Shown one piece after another: positions 1-6,087 of a stretch of 10,196 nt of DNA. The translations under genes were made by a program, and so were the position numbers. The notes beneath the pieces were generated by a model. The model searched no databases, was not told where the DNA came from, and was given only the letters and a program-made list of their open reading frames with translations. The stretch comes from Alphaproteobacteria bacterium (GTDB lineage Bacteria > Pseudomonadota > Alphaproteobacteria > Rhizobiales > Aestuariivirgaceae): assembly GCA_026400595.1 (NCBI GenBank), contig JAPLOT010000496.1, forward strand, positions 1 through 10,196. Direction: 5' to 3'. Position 1 is the first letter of the stretch, and every line of letters starts with the position of its first letter.

Positions 1-1
1 T

Positions 2-45
2 GCCCGAAGGGCGGGTGAGGGCCCGAGCGTCAGCGAGGGTGGCGG
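2..45. repeat. Edge of GC-rich intergenic repeat, partial
   Basis: The window opens inside GC-rich palindromic sequence: a small stem GCCC-GAA-GGGC at 2-12, then a segment around 23-40 reading CCGAGCG-T-CAGCGAGG. Nearly the same core (CCGAGCG-G-CAGCGAGG) occurs on the minus strand of the element at 2221-2340, so I read this as part of the same repeat class. No gene in 1-162 is credible: the open frames here are simply GC-rich and match no protein I recognise. The true left boundary lies outside the window. Confidence 0.4.
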
Positions 46-66
46 CCAGCGGTGCTGGCGTACCGG

Positions 67-160
67 CCCTCATCCGGCCTGCGGCCACCTTCTCCCGCAG
101 GCGGGAGAAGGGTCGTACACGGACCATCCCTCGCCCGGACGCAGCGCGGGAGAAGGGTGA
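67..160. repeat. Dispersed palindromic intergenic repeat, copy A
   Basis: A near-duplicate of 10096-10190. Both copies begin CCCTCATCCGGCCT and continue with a strong hairpin, here an 11-bp perfect stem at 88-98/101-111 (CCTTCTCCCGC pairing with GCGGGAGAAGG). A spacer GGTCG...GGA(C/T)CATCC and a second, decayed hairpin (about 128-157) follow. The element sits just past the methyltransferase stop codon. The stem is not followed by a T-tract on the minus strand, so it is not a clear intrinsic terminator, though it could protect a transcript 3' end. Elements of this look are common between genes in alphaproteobacteria; the family assignment is from general knowledge. Confidence 0.75.
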
Positions 161-162
161 AA

Positions 163-981
163 TCAGGACTTCGTCGCCATCAGCGAGAAGGCCAGCGGGA
201 GGCGGGGGAAGCCGTCGGGGAGCTTCCACATCCTGCGCCGGCCCTCGACCGGTACCATGAGGGGCGCGAATTGCCAGGCCAGCAGCTCGTGCTCGTTGAG
301 CGCATCGATGCGAAGGCCCGCGCCGATCGCGGCGTTCACCACATCCGAGAGCGGATGCAGCCATTCCATCGTGGTGGTGTGCGCCAGCTTCGCCGTGTCG
401 CCGGTGTAGGTGGTCTCCTCGTCCATCACCAGCGGCCTGTCTTCGGGCGTGCGCCAGTCATAGGCGGGGCGGAGCTCCGCCGTCTTCTCGTCCAGCGTCA
501 TCAGCGACGGATGGCCCTCGAGCAGATAGAGGCGGCCGCCGGGCTTCAGGAGCGCGGACACAACCTTCGCCCAGCGCCGGATATCGGGCAGCCAGCCGAT
601 GGCGCCCCAGGTGACATAGACCATGTCGAAATCGCCGCTGATCAGCTTTCGCGCGTCATAGACATTGCCTTCGACGAATTGCGCGTCGAGGCCGGTCCGG
701 GCCTGGAGGTCGCGCGCGGCCGCGATGGCCACCGGCGAGAAGTCAAGCCCGACGCAGGAGGCGCCCCGTCGGGCGAGACAGAGCGTGTCGATGCCGAAGT
801 GGCACTGCAGATGGGCGATGCGCAGGCCCTTCACGTCGCCGATCTCCGCATGCTCGATGTCATGCAGATTGTCGGCGCCGTCGAGAAAGGCCTGGACGCG
901 ATAGCCGCCGGCTTCGTCCTTCACATGGATTGCGGCGCGGTCGTTCCAGTTGCGGCGGTTGATCTCGATGTAGTCGTCCAT
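163..981 (-). CDS. Class I SAM-dependent methyltransferase
   Basis: A 272-residue cytosolic protein with a Rossmann-type methyltransferase core. Around residues 53-69 is a degenerate motif I, HLQCHFGIDTL, in place of the usual GxGxG. It is followed by an acidic strand end, GLDFS (78-82), which should contact the ribose of SAM. GNVYDA (106-110 region) and DFDMVYVTWGAIGWLPD (118-133) fit motifs II/III, and LLKPGGRLYLLEGHP (144-158) is the typical post-core loop and strand. The HLQCHFG version is characteristic of a group of uncharacterised bacterial methyltransferases, so the acceptor substrate is unknown. The frame opens further upstream (to 1095), but that would run through the rplS 3' hairpin. 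The ATG at 981 has GGAG six bases upstream (988-991) and begins the conserved MDDYIEINRRNW segment. The gene lies directly behind the rplS hairpin with no room for a separate promoter, so readthrough from the ribosomal operon is the likeliest source of transcript. Confidence 0.85.
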   Translation of the reverse strand: MDDYIEINRRNWNDRAAIHVKDEAGGYRVQAFLDGADNLHDIEHAEIGDVKGLRIAHLQCHFGIDTLCLARRGASCVGLDFSPVAIAAARDLQARTGLDAQFVEGNVYDARKLISGDFDMVYVTWGAIGWLPDIRRWAKVVSALLKPGGRLYLLEGHPSLMTLDEKTAELRPAYDWRTPEDRPLVMDEETTYTGDTAKLAHTTTMEWLHPLSDVVNAAIGAGLRIDALNEHELLAWQFAPLMVPVEGRRRMWKLPDGFPRLPLAFSLMATKS

Positions 982-991
982 GGCGCGCTCC

Positions 992-1020
992 AAACGAAAA
1001 GGGCCGGCTTGCGCCGGCCC
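992..1020 (-). terminator. Intrinsic terminator-like hairpin after rplS
   Basis: A perfect 8-bp stem GGGCCGGC (1001-1008) / GCCGGCCC (1013-1020) with a 4-base loop. On the minus strand it is followed by TTTTCGTTT, a T-tract broken by CG. It lies 28 bases past the rplS stop, as expected for the end of the ffh-rplS operon. A smaller 5-bp stem (1033-1037/1042-1046) lies between it and the stop codon. The broken T-tract suggests incomplete termination, which fits a methyltransferase gene starting immediately downstream. Confidence 0.7.
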
Positions 1021-1048
1021 CCCGAAACGATGCTCCGTGATCGGAGGA

Positions 1049-1456
1049 TCAGGCCTGCTCTTCCTTGGCGGCCGGCGCGGCGGTGGCAAGGCCATAGGCC
1101 TTCTGCTTCTCGGCGATGCGCGCCGACTTGCCGGTGCGGCCGCGGAGATAATAGAGCTTGGCGCGGCGGACCTTGCCGCGGCGCACCACCTTGATCGAGT
1201 CGATCATCGGCGAATAGACCGGGAAGACGCGCTCCACGCCTTCGCCATAGGACATCTTGCGCACGGTGAAGTTCTCGTTGAGGCCGCCGCCGGAGCGCGC
1301 GATGCACACGCCCTCGTAGGCCTGAACGCGGCTGCGCTCGCCTTCCTTGACCTTCACGTTGACGATGACCGTGTCGCCCGGGCTGAACTCCGGCACGGGA
1401 CGCTGGGCGGCCACGACTGCGGCCTGCTCTTTCTCGAGCTGAGCGATGATATCCAT
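1049..1456 (-). CDS. rplS: 50S ribosomal protein L19
   Basis: Ribosomal protein L19, a component of the large subunit at the 30S-50S interface. The 135-residue product starts MDIIAQLEKEQ and carries the family signatures: FSPGDTVIVNVKVKEGERSR (about 24-43), FTVRKMSYGEGVERVFP (about 63-79) and RRGKVRRAKLYYLRGRTGKS (about 91-110). The tail after residue 120 is rich in Ala, Glu and Lys, a usual alphaproteobacterial extension; E. coli L19 is about 115 residues. The frame stays open to an ATG at 1498, but the ATG at 1456 has AAGGA nine bases upstream (1466-1470) and gives the conserved N terminus. It is the last gene of the ffh-rpsP-rimM-trmD-rplS operon, 52 bases after trmD. Confidence 0.97.
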   Translation of the reverse strand: MDIIAQLEKEQAAVVAAQRPVPEFSPGDTVIVNVKVKEGERSRVQAYEGVCIARSGGGLNENFTVRKMSYGEGVERVFPVYSPMIDSIKVVRRGKVRRAKLYYLRGRTGKSARIAEKQKAYGLATAAPAAKEEQA

Positions 1457-1478
1457 GTCTTCCAATCCTTCAGAGGTT

Positions 1479-1494
1479 GCGGGCCTATACCCGC
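1479..1494 (-). other. Small stem-loop in the trmD-rplS spacer
   Basis: GCGGG (1479-1483) and CCCGC (1490-1494) form a 5-bp stem with a six-base loop in the 52-base gap between trmD and rplS, eight bases before the rplS AAGGA site. It could tune rplS translation or mark an RNA-processing site that lets L19 be made in excess of TrmD, but this is inference from position only. A stem of this size in such GC-rich DNA may be chance. Confidence 0.3.
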
Positions 1495-1508
1495 TCACCG
1501 GTTAAAAA

Positions 1509-2201
1509 TCAAATCTTTCCCGACTCGTGGGCCAGCCACAGGTCGGGGCGCCTGGCCCTGGTGATCTCCTCCCGCTTCCGGCGCTTCCAGGCGGCGATCG
1601 CCTGGTGATCGCCGGAGAGAAGAATCTCCGGTATTTCAACACCTTCCCAGCGATTGGGCTTGGTGTAGTGCGGGTGTTCGAGGAGGCCGTCCTCGAAACT
1701 CTCTTCGGTGCCGCTCTCGGCCTTGCCCATGACGCCGGGGAGCAGCCGCACCACGGCATCGAGCAGCACCATGGCGGCGGGCTCCCCGCCCGAGAGCACG
1801 TAGTCGCCCACCGAGACCTCGCGCAGGTCCCGGCCCGCGATGACCCGCTCGTCCACGCCCTCGAAGCGGCCGCAGACGATGAGCAGGCCCTGCCCCGCCG
1901 CCAGCTCCCGGACCAGGGCCTGGGTGAGCGGCTCACCGCGCGGGCTCATCAGCAGCCGCGGACCCGCCTGGGGCGCGGCATCGATGGCGGCGGCCAGCAC
2001 GTCGGGCTTCAGCACCATGCCGGCGCCGCCGCCCGCGGGATGATCATCCACCGTCCGGTGCCGGTCGGCGGCATGGGCGCGGATGTCGCGCGCGTCGAGC
2101 GACCAGATGCCCTTCTCCAGCGCACGCCCGGCCAGCGAGTGGCCGAGCGGCCCCGGGAACATCTCCGGAAAGAGCGTCAGCACGGTGGCCGCGAAGGTCA
2201 T
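1509..2201 (-). CDS. trmD: tRNA (guanine-N1)-methyltransferase TrmD
   Basis: Methylates N1 of G37 in tRNAs reading CNN and some other codons, using SAM; this prevents +1 frameshifting. The product is 230 residues, somewhat shorter than the 255-residue E. coli enzyme because the C terminus is short. Signatures in order: LTLFPEMF (8-14), DRHRTVDDHPAGGGAGMV (46-63), VCGRFEGVDERV (109-120), VGDYVLSGGEPAAMVLLDAVVRLLPG (about 131-156), and EESFEDGLLEHPHYTKP (166-182). The last two belong to the SPOUT trefoil knot and the linker that carry the active site. Arg152 matches catalytic Arg154 of E. coli. The position of the general base Asp169 appears to hold Glu167. The ATG at 2201 has GGAG at 2209-2212, seven bases upstream. 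The gene lies in the ribosomal operon but is separated from rimM by a palindromic repeat. Confidence 0.96.
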   Translation of the reverse strand: MTFAATVLTLFPEMFPGPLGHSLAGRALEKGIWSLDARDIRAHAADRHRTVDDHPAGGGAGMVLKPDVLAAAIDAAPQAGPRLLMSPRGEPLTQALVRELAAGQGLLIVCGRFEGVDERVIAGRDLREVSVGDYVLSGGEPAAMVLLDAVVRLLPGVMGKAESGTEESFEDGLLEHPHYTKPNRWEGVEIPEILLSGDHQAIAAWKRRKREEITRARRPDLWLAHESGKI

Positions 2202-2220
2202 GTCCTGTCTCCGTACTCAT

Positions 2221-2340
2221 CCTCCCTCGCGGCACGCGGGGGAGGTGGCGCGCGAGCGCCGGAGGGGGTCGGTCGTCACAGGGCCGCACCCCACCCGCCT
2301 CGCTGCCGCTCGGCACCCTCCCCGCTTCGCGGAGAGGGAT
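2221..2340. repeat. GC-rich palindromic repeat inside the rimM-trmD spacer
   Basis: Almost the whole 142-bp gap between rimM and trmD is a palindromic element. The left end is an 11-bp stem, CCTCCCTCGCG (2221-2231) with CGCGGGGGAGG (2235-2245), with one T-G pair and a 3-base loop. The right end is a 10-bp stem, CCCTCCCCGC (2316-2325) with GCGGAGAGGG (2329-2338), with one mismatch and a 3-base loop. The middle, on the minus strand, has CCGAGCGGCAGCGAGG and a GACCCCCTCCGGCGCTCGCGCGCC segment, a layout familiar from intergenic repeats of alphaproteobacteria. It begins within 10 bases of the trmD Shine-Dalgarno site and ends 3 bases from the rimM stop codon. Confidence 0.75.
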
Positions 2341-2343
2341 AAG

Positions 2344-2862
2344 TCACTCTTCCTTCGCGTCGTCGAGGAACCCCTCGGGCAGGTCGACGACGATATCCGC
2401 GCCGTCCGACTCCTGCACGAAGCCGGAGGCAAAAGGGATCAGCACGGTGTCGCGGCGGCCTTCGATCTTCACGTCGATCAGATCGCCGGCGCCGTAATTG
2501 GCGACGTCGACGATCTGGCCCAGCGCCGTTCCGCCGGCCAGCACCACGCGGCGACCGATGAGGTCCGCCACGTAGACTTCGCCGGCGCCGGGCGCCGGCA
2601 GCCTGTCGCGCGGCACGAAGAGCGCTGTGCCCTTCAGTGCCTCGGCGGCATTGCGGTCGGTCACGCCCTTGAGCACCGCGATGAAGCCGTCCTTCTGGGG
2701 CCGGAGCTTCGCGATCTCGATCGTGCCGCCCGTTGCCGTCGTGAGCGGCGCGTAGCGGACGAGCGCATCGGGCGACGCGGTGAAGCTCCTGAGCTTCACC
2801 TCGCCCCGGATGCCATGGGCGCCGGTGATGACGCCGACGGAGACGAGGTCGCGCGGCGCCAT
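2344..2862 (-). CDS. rimM: Ribosome maturation factor RimM
   Basis: Assembly factor that binds ribosomal protein S19 and helps mature the 3' head domain of 16S rRNA in the 30S subunit. The 172-residue length is typical. The N-terminal RimM beta-barrel opens with VSVGVITGAHGIRGEVKLRSF (7-27), the family signature. It includes LKGVTDRNAAEALKGTALFVPRDRLP (about 64-89). The C-terminal PRC-barrel domain runs from about residue 96 (YVADLIGRRVV...) and holds GQIVDVANYGAGDLIDVK (115-132) and the LIPFA...IVVDLPEGFLD end (141-167). It starts six bases after the rpsP TAA stop with no clear Shine-Dalgarno sequence, so translation is probably coupled to rpsP. A palindromic repeat follows its stop codon. 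Confidence 0.95.
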   Translation of the reverse strand: MAPRDLVSVGVITGAHGIRGEVKLRSFTASPDALVRYAPLTTATGGTIEIAKLRPQKDGFIAVLKGVTDRNAAEALKGTALFVPRDRLPAPGAGEVYVADLIGRRVVLAGGTALGQIVDVANYGAGDLIDVKIEGRRDTVLIPFASGFVQESDGADIVVDLPEGFLDDAKEE

Positions 2863-2868
2863 GCAGGC

Positions 2869-3222
2869 TTAGCCGGCGGCCTTGGCGGCCTCGGCGGCGG
2901 CGGCGGCCTTCTCGCGCTCCTGGCGCTTCTTGCCGGGCAGCGCCTTCTGCGGATTGTTGCGGGCCTCGCGCTTGGCGATGCCGGCCTTGTCGAGGAAGCG
3001 CAGCACGCGGTCGGTGGCCTGCGCGCCCTTCTTGAGCCAGGCCGCGGCCTTCTCGCCGTCGAGCTTCACCCGGTCGGCCGAGTCCTTCGGCAGCATCGGG
3101 TTGAATGCGCCGACCACGTCGATGAACTTGCCATCGCGCGGGGCCGCCGCATCGGCGATCACGATATGATAGTAGGGACGCTTCTTCGTGCCCGCACGCG
3201 CGAGCCTCATCTTCACGGCCAT
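2869..3222 (-). CDS. rpsP: 30S ribosomal protein S16
   Basis: Small-subunit protein S16, an early-binding stabiliser of the 16S rRNA 5' domain. The 117-residue product begins MAVKMRLARAGTKKRPYYHI, the family signature, followed by IADAAAPRDGKFIDVVGAFNP (22-42) and KLDGEKAAAWLKKGAQATDRV (about 53-73). Residues 84-117 form a Lys/Glu/Ala-rich tail that is longer than in E. coli S16 (82 residues) but usual in alphaproteobacteria. A strong AAAGGAG site (3230-3236) lies seven bases before the ATG. The spacing to ffh upstream is 34 bases, and rimM follows after six. Confidence 0.97.
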   Translation of the reverse strand: MAVKMRLARAGTKKRPYYHIVIADAAAPRDGKFIDVVGAFNPMLPKDSADRVKLDGEKAAAWLKKGAQATDRVLRFLDKAGIAKREARNNPQKALPGKKRQEREKAAAAAEAAKAAG

Positions 3223-3256
3223 GTCTTTGCTCCTTTGATTTCCGTGTTGGTGTGAA

Positions 3257-4825
3257 TCACTTCTTCTTGCCGAGTCCCGGCAATCCCTTGAAACCGCCGC
3301 CGCCCAGGCCCGGCAGTCCGCCGAGGCCGGGGAGCTTGCCGCCGAGGCCCGGAAGGCCCGGCATGGCGGGCATCTGCGGCAGGCTGCCGCCCTTCATCAT
3401 TTCCTTGATGTCTTCAGGCAGCGCATCGGGATTGAGATTGGCGAGCTCGGCCTGCATCTTCTCCAGCTCGGCGGCATCGGGCGCGCCCTTGCCGCCGCCC
3501 ATCATCTTGCCGAACATGCCCTTGCCGCTGCCCATCTGCTTCATCATCGCGGCCATCTGGATGTGCATCTTGAGCAGGCGGTTGATCTCTTCAACCTTGG
3601 TGCCCGAGCCCGCCGCGATGCGCTTCTTGCGCTTGCCGTCGAGCTGCTTGGGGTTGCGCCGCTCGTAGGGCGTCATCGAGCCGATGATAGCCATCTGTCG
3701 CTTCAGGACCTTGTTGTCGAGGTCGAGGCCTTCCATCTGCTTCTTGATCTTGCCCATGCCGGGCAGCATGTTCATCACGCCGCCCATGCCGCCGAGTTTC
3801 TGCAGCTGCTTGAGCTGGTCGGCGAGGTCCTCGAGGTCGAAGGCGCCCTTGCGCATCCGGTCGGCGATCTTCCTGGCCTTGTCCTGGTCGATCTCGAGCG
3901 CGGCCCGCTCGACCAGCGAGACCACGTCGCCCATGCCGAGGATGCGGCCGGCGATGCGCTCGGGGTGGAAATCCTCGAGCCCGTCGATCTTCTCGCCCGT
4001 GCCCATGAGCTTGATCGGCTTGCCGGTGACGGCGCGCATGGAGAGTGCAGCACCACCGCGGCCGTCGCCGTCGATGCGGGTCAGCACGATGCCGGTGATG
4101 CCGATCTTCTCGTCGAAGCTGCGCGCAAGGTTCACGGCATCCTGGCCGGTCAGCGCGTCGGCGACCAGCAGCGTCTCCTTGGGCTTGGCGATGTCGCGCA
4201 CCGCCGCGGCTTCGGCCAGCAGTTCCTCGTCGATGTGGAGACGGCCTGCGGTGTCGAGCATGACCACGTCGTAGCCGCCCTTGCGGGCCTCCGACATGGC
4301 ACGCTTGGCGATCTGCACCGGGGTCTCGCCCTTGACGATGGCGAGCGTGTCGACCTTGACCTGCTGGCCGAGGATGGCGAGCTGCTCCTGCGCCGCCGGG
4401 CGGCGCGTGTCGAGCGAGGCCATCAGTACCTTGCGCTTCTCGCGCTCGGTGAGGCGCTTGGCGATCTTGGCCGTGGTGGTGGTCTTGCCCGAGCCCTGCA
4501 GGCCCACCATCAGGATGGGCACCGGCGGCGCGGCGCGCAGATTGAGGCCCGCGCCCTCCGATCCGCCCAGCGTCTCGACCAGCGCGTCATGGACGATCTT
4601 CACCACCATCTGGCCGGGCTTGATCGATTTGACGATCTCGGCGCCCACCGCCTTTGCCTTGACCTTCTCGGTGAAGGTCTTGACCACCTCGAGGGCGACA
4701 TCGGCTTCCAGCAGGGCGCGGCGGACCTCGCGCAGCGCGTCCTCGACGTCGGACTCGGACAGCGCACCGCGGCCGGTGATCTTGTCCAATATGCCCGACA
4801 GGCGCTCGCTCAGGGTCTCGAACAT
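3257..4825 (-). CDS. ffh: Signal recognition particle GTPase Ffh
   Basis: Protein subunit of the signal recognition particle. With 4.5S RNA it binds signal sequences of nascent membrane proteins and docks with FtsY at the inner membrane. The product is 522 residues. The N domain (about 1-95) is followed by the G domain: P-loop GLQGSGKTTTTAKIA (108-122), DTRRPAAQEQL (139-149), DTAGRLHIDEEL (191-202), TRIDGDGRGGAALSM (249-263) and GTGEKIDGLEDF (275-286). The methionine-rich M domain (about 318-450) has GGMGGVMNMLPGMGK and the RNA-binding stretch GSMTPYERRNP...RKKRIAAGSG. The C-terminal tail is a Pro-Gly-Leu repeat ending in KKK. The frame is open to an ATG at 4852, but the ATG at 4825 has AGAGGA eight bases upstream (4834-4839) and gives the usual MFETLSERLSG start. 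It is the first gene of the ribosomal operon. Confidence 0.97.
   Translation of the reverse strand: MFETLSERLSGILDKITGRGALSESDVEDALREVRRALLEADVALEVVKTFTEKVKAKAVGAEIVKSIKPGQMVVKIVHDALVETLGGSEGAGLNLRAAPPVPILMVGLQGSGKTTTTAKIAKRLTEREKRKVLMASLDTRRPAAQEQLAILGQQVKVDTLAIVKGETPVQIAKRAMSEARKGGYDVVMLDTAGRLHIDEELLAEAAAVRDIAKPKETLLVADALTGQDAVNLARSFDEKIGITGIVLTRIDGDGRGGAALSMRAVTGKPIKLMGTGEKIDGLEDFHPERIAGRILGMGDVVSLVERAALEIDQDKARKIADRMRKGAFDLEDLADQLKQLQKLGGMGGVMNMLPGMGKIKKQMEGLDLDNKVLKRQMAIIGSMTPYERRNPKQLDGKRKKRIAAGSGTKVEEINRLLKMHIQMAAMMKQMGSGKGMFGKMMGGGKGAPDAAELEKMQAELANLNPDALPEDIKEMMKGGSLPQMPAMPGLPGLGGKLPGLGGLPGLGGGGFKGLPGLGKKK
3260..3361 (-). repeat. In-frame PGLGG-type repeat encoding the Ffh tail
   Basis: The last 34 codons or so of ffh (residues about 489-522) are degenerate repeats of Pro-Gly-Leu-(Pro/Gly)-Gly units, seen on the plus strand as recurring CCGAGGCC(C/G)GG blocks. 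Gly/Pro/Met-rich tails after the M domain are common in alphaproteobacterial Ffh. The unit number probably varies between strains by slippage. Confidence 0.6.
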
Positions 4826-4966
4826 GGTTCCAATCCTCTGGCCCAAACGCATTTCGCACCCGGGGGCGAAACTCGCTGCCGGATGTTGGCCGCCTCACCT
4901 CCCGGGAATGTCAGAACCCCATGTGTGGCGCAGCCTGAAGACGTTCAAGCGTCGTGTGATGGCGGG

Positions 4967-4995
4967 GACATAGGGGAAACGGGGTGGGAAGTCAA
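4967..4995 (-). promoter_or_regulatory. Putative sigma-70-type promoter of the ffh operon
   Basis: On the minus strand, TTGACT (4990-4995) and TATGTC (4967-4972) are separated by exactly 17 bases. The -35 box matches TTGACA at five of six positions; the -10 box matches only TAT. Predicted transcription would begin near 4960, giving a leader of about 135 bases before the ffh ATG. The -35 box starts just after the stop codon of the upstream GlxA-type regulator (4997-4999), so the promoter fills the start of the 171-bp gap between the two genes. I saw no better candidate in that gap. Confidence 0.5.
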
Positions 4996-4996
4996 A

Positions 4997-6040
4997 TCAG
5001 GTGGATACAGGCTGGGACCTGATCGCCCGCCGCAGCGAGCCGAAGCGCAGGCGATATTGCTGCGGCGTGAGGCCCACCTTGCGGCGAAAGAGGCGGCCGA
5101 AGAAGCTCGTGTCCTGGTAGCCGACCTCCTCGGCGATGGCCTCCACCGGCAGGTCGCCGGTTTCCAGCAACTGCTTGGCCTCCTCGAGGCGGAGCGCCTG
5201 CACGTAGTCGAGCGGCGTCAAGCCCGTGGCCTTGGAGAAGCGGCGGACGAAAGAGCGTTCGGGCAGGCCGGACCGCGCCACCATGGCCGCCACGGGATTG
5301 GCGACGCGGTAATTCTCCGCAAGCCACGCCTGGCAATCGTTGACCATGGCATCGGCGCTGCGCTTCTGGCCGGCGAGTGCGGCGAATGGTTGCTGGCCGA
5401 GATCGTGCCATTGCAGCATGTAGACCTTGGCCACTTCGATCGCCTCCTTGAGGCCGACGAAGCGGGCGATGAGATAGAGCGTGAGGTCCTGCCAGCTCGA
5501 GCCGCCGCCCGCCATGACAATGCGTTGCGCTTCGCCCGAGAGCACGAGCGAGCGGTCGGTTTTCACCTGGACGCCGGGATAGTTGTTGGTGAGGGTGGCG
5601 ACATAGCCCCAGTGGATGGTGGCCTCGCGGTGGTCGAGCAGCCCCGCCTCGCCCAGCAGCACCGCGCCGGAACAGGCGCTGGCCAGCATGGCGCCCTGGT
5701 CATGGCACTGCCGCAGCCAGGCCGCCTCGGCAGCATACTGACCTGCCACGCTGCAGCCGGGATTGACGAAGAAGTCCGGGATGCAGACCACGTCGGGGCG
5801 GGGCGCATCGACAAAGCCATGATCCGGCAGCACGCCGATGCCATTGGCCGCCTTGAAGCCCTGGCGGTCGCGCGCGACGATATAGGGCTGCATGCGCTGC
5901 TCGCCCGCTTCGCCCCTGACGATGAACGACCAGTCGCGCCCCGGCGAGGAAAACAGGTCAAACATGCCGTAAAGGGCCGAAGCGGTGACTTCCGGCACAG
6001 CCAAGATGGCGACGACGATACGGCCTTGGGCGTCGGGCAT
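4997..6040 (-). CDS. GlxA family AraC-type transcriptional regulator
   Basis: A 347-residue regulator with two domains. Residues about 7-190 form a DJ-1/PfpI (class I glutamine amidotransferase-like) fold. It keeps the nucleophile elbow ASACSGAVLLGEAGLLDHREATIHW with Cys123 and the paired His143-Trp144 usual in this family, which is thought to sense a ligand rather than catalyse. Residues about 235-335 form two AraC-type helix-turn-helix units: NPVAAMVARSGLPERSFVRRF and LPVEAIAEEVGYQDTSFFGRLF, closing with FRRKVGLTPQQYRLRF. The ATG at 6040 is the first start after an in-frame TAG (6059-6061); its only Shine-Dalgarno-like sequence (AGGAA) is poorly placed, about 14 bases away. It is transcribed divergently from the FAD-dependent oxidase at 6130, its likely target. 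GlxA relatives control amine and amino-acid catabolism in Pseudomonas, but the ligand here is unknown. Confidence 0.92.
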   Translation of the reverse strand: MPDAQGRIVVAILAVPEVTASALYGMFDLFSSPGRDWSFIVRGEAGEQRMQPYIVARDRQGFKAANGIGVLPDHGFVDAPRPDVVCIPDFFVNPGCSVAGQYAAEAAWLRQCHDQGAMLASACSGAVLLGEAGLLDHREATIHWGYVATLTNNYPGVQVKTDRSLVLSGEAQRIVMAGGGSSWQDLTLYLIARFVGLKEAIEVAKVYMLQWHDLGQQPFAALAGQKRSADAMVNDCQAWLAENYRVANPVAAMVARSGLPERSFVRRFSKATGLTPLDYVQALRLEEAKQLLETGDLPVEAIAEEVGYQDTSFFGRLFRRKVGLTPQQYRLRFGSLRRAIRSQPVST

Positions 6041-6060
6041 GGCAGAAATGGACGGTTCCT

Positions 6061-6079
6061 AGCTAAATCAGCTTTAGCT
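6061..6079. promoter_or_regulatory. Interrupted palindrome, candidate operator
   Basis: AGCTAAA (6061-6067) and TTTAGCT (6073-6079) are perfect inverted arms around TCAGC, in the 89-bp divergent spacer between the GlxA-type regulator and the oxidase. This is the most AT-rich part of the spacer. It lies 21 bases from the regulator ATG and 50 from the oxidase ATG, a place where one bound protein could affect both genes. AraC-family proteins more often bind direct repeats, so the assignment is tentative. Confidence 0.45.
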
Positions 6080-6087
6080 GGGGCGGC

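Noticed and set aside
88..111. Perfect hairpin downstream of the methyltransferase as an intrinsic terminator
   Set aside because: No T-run follows it on the minus strand and it is a recurring part of the dispersed repeat, so I list it as a repeat only.
52..1194. 380-codon plus-strand open frame over the methyltransferase and rplS
   Set aside because: It lies antisense to two recognisable proteins and starts inside a repeat; composition is that of a shadow frame.
2083..3255. 390-codon plus-strand open frame over trmD, the repeat, rimM and rpsP
   Set aside because: Antisense to three conserved translation genes, crossing their spacers; no family features.
4826..4852. Upstream ATG at 4852 for ffh (nine extra residues)
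   Set aside because: It has no Shine-Dalgarno sequence, while the ATG at 4825 has AGAGGA at good spacing and gives the conserved N terminus.
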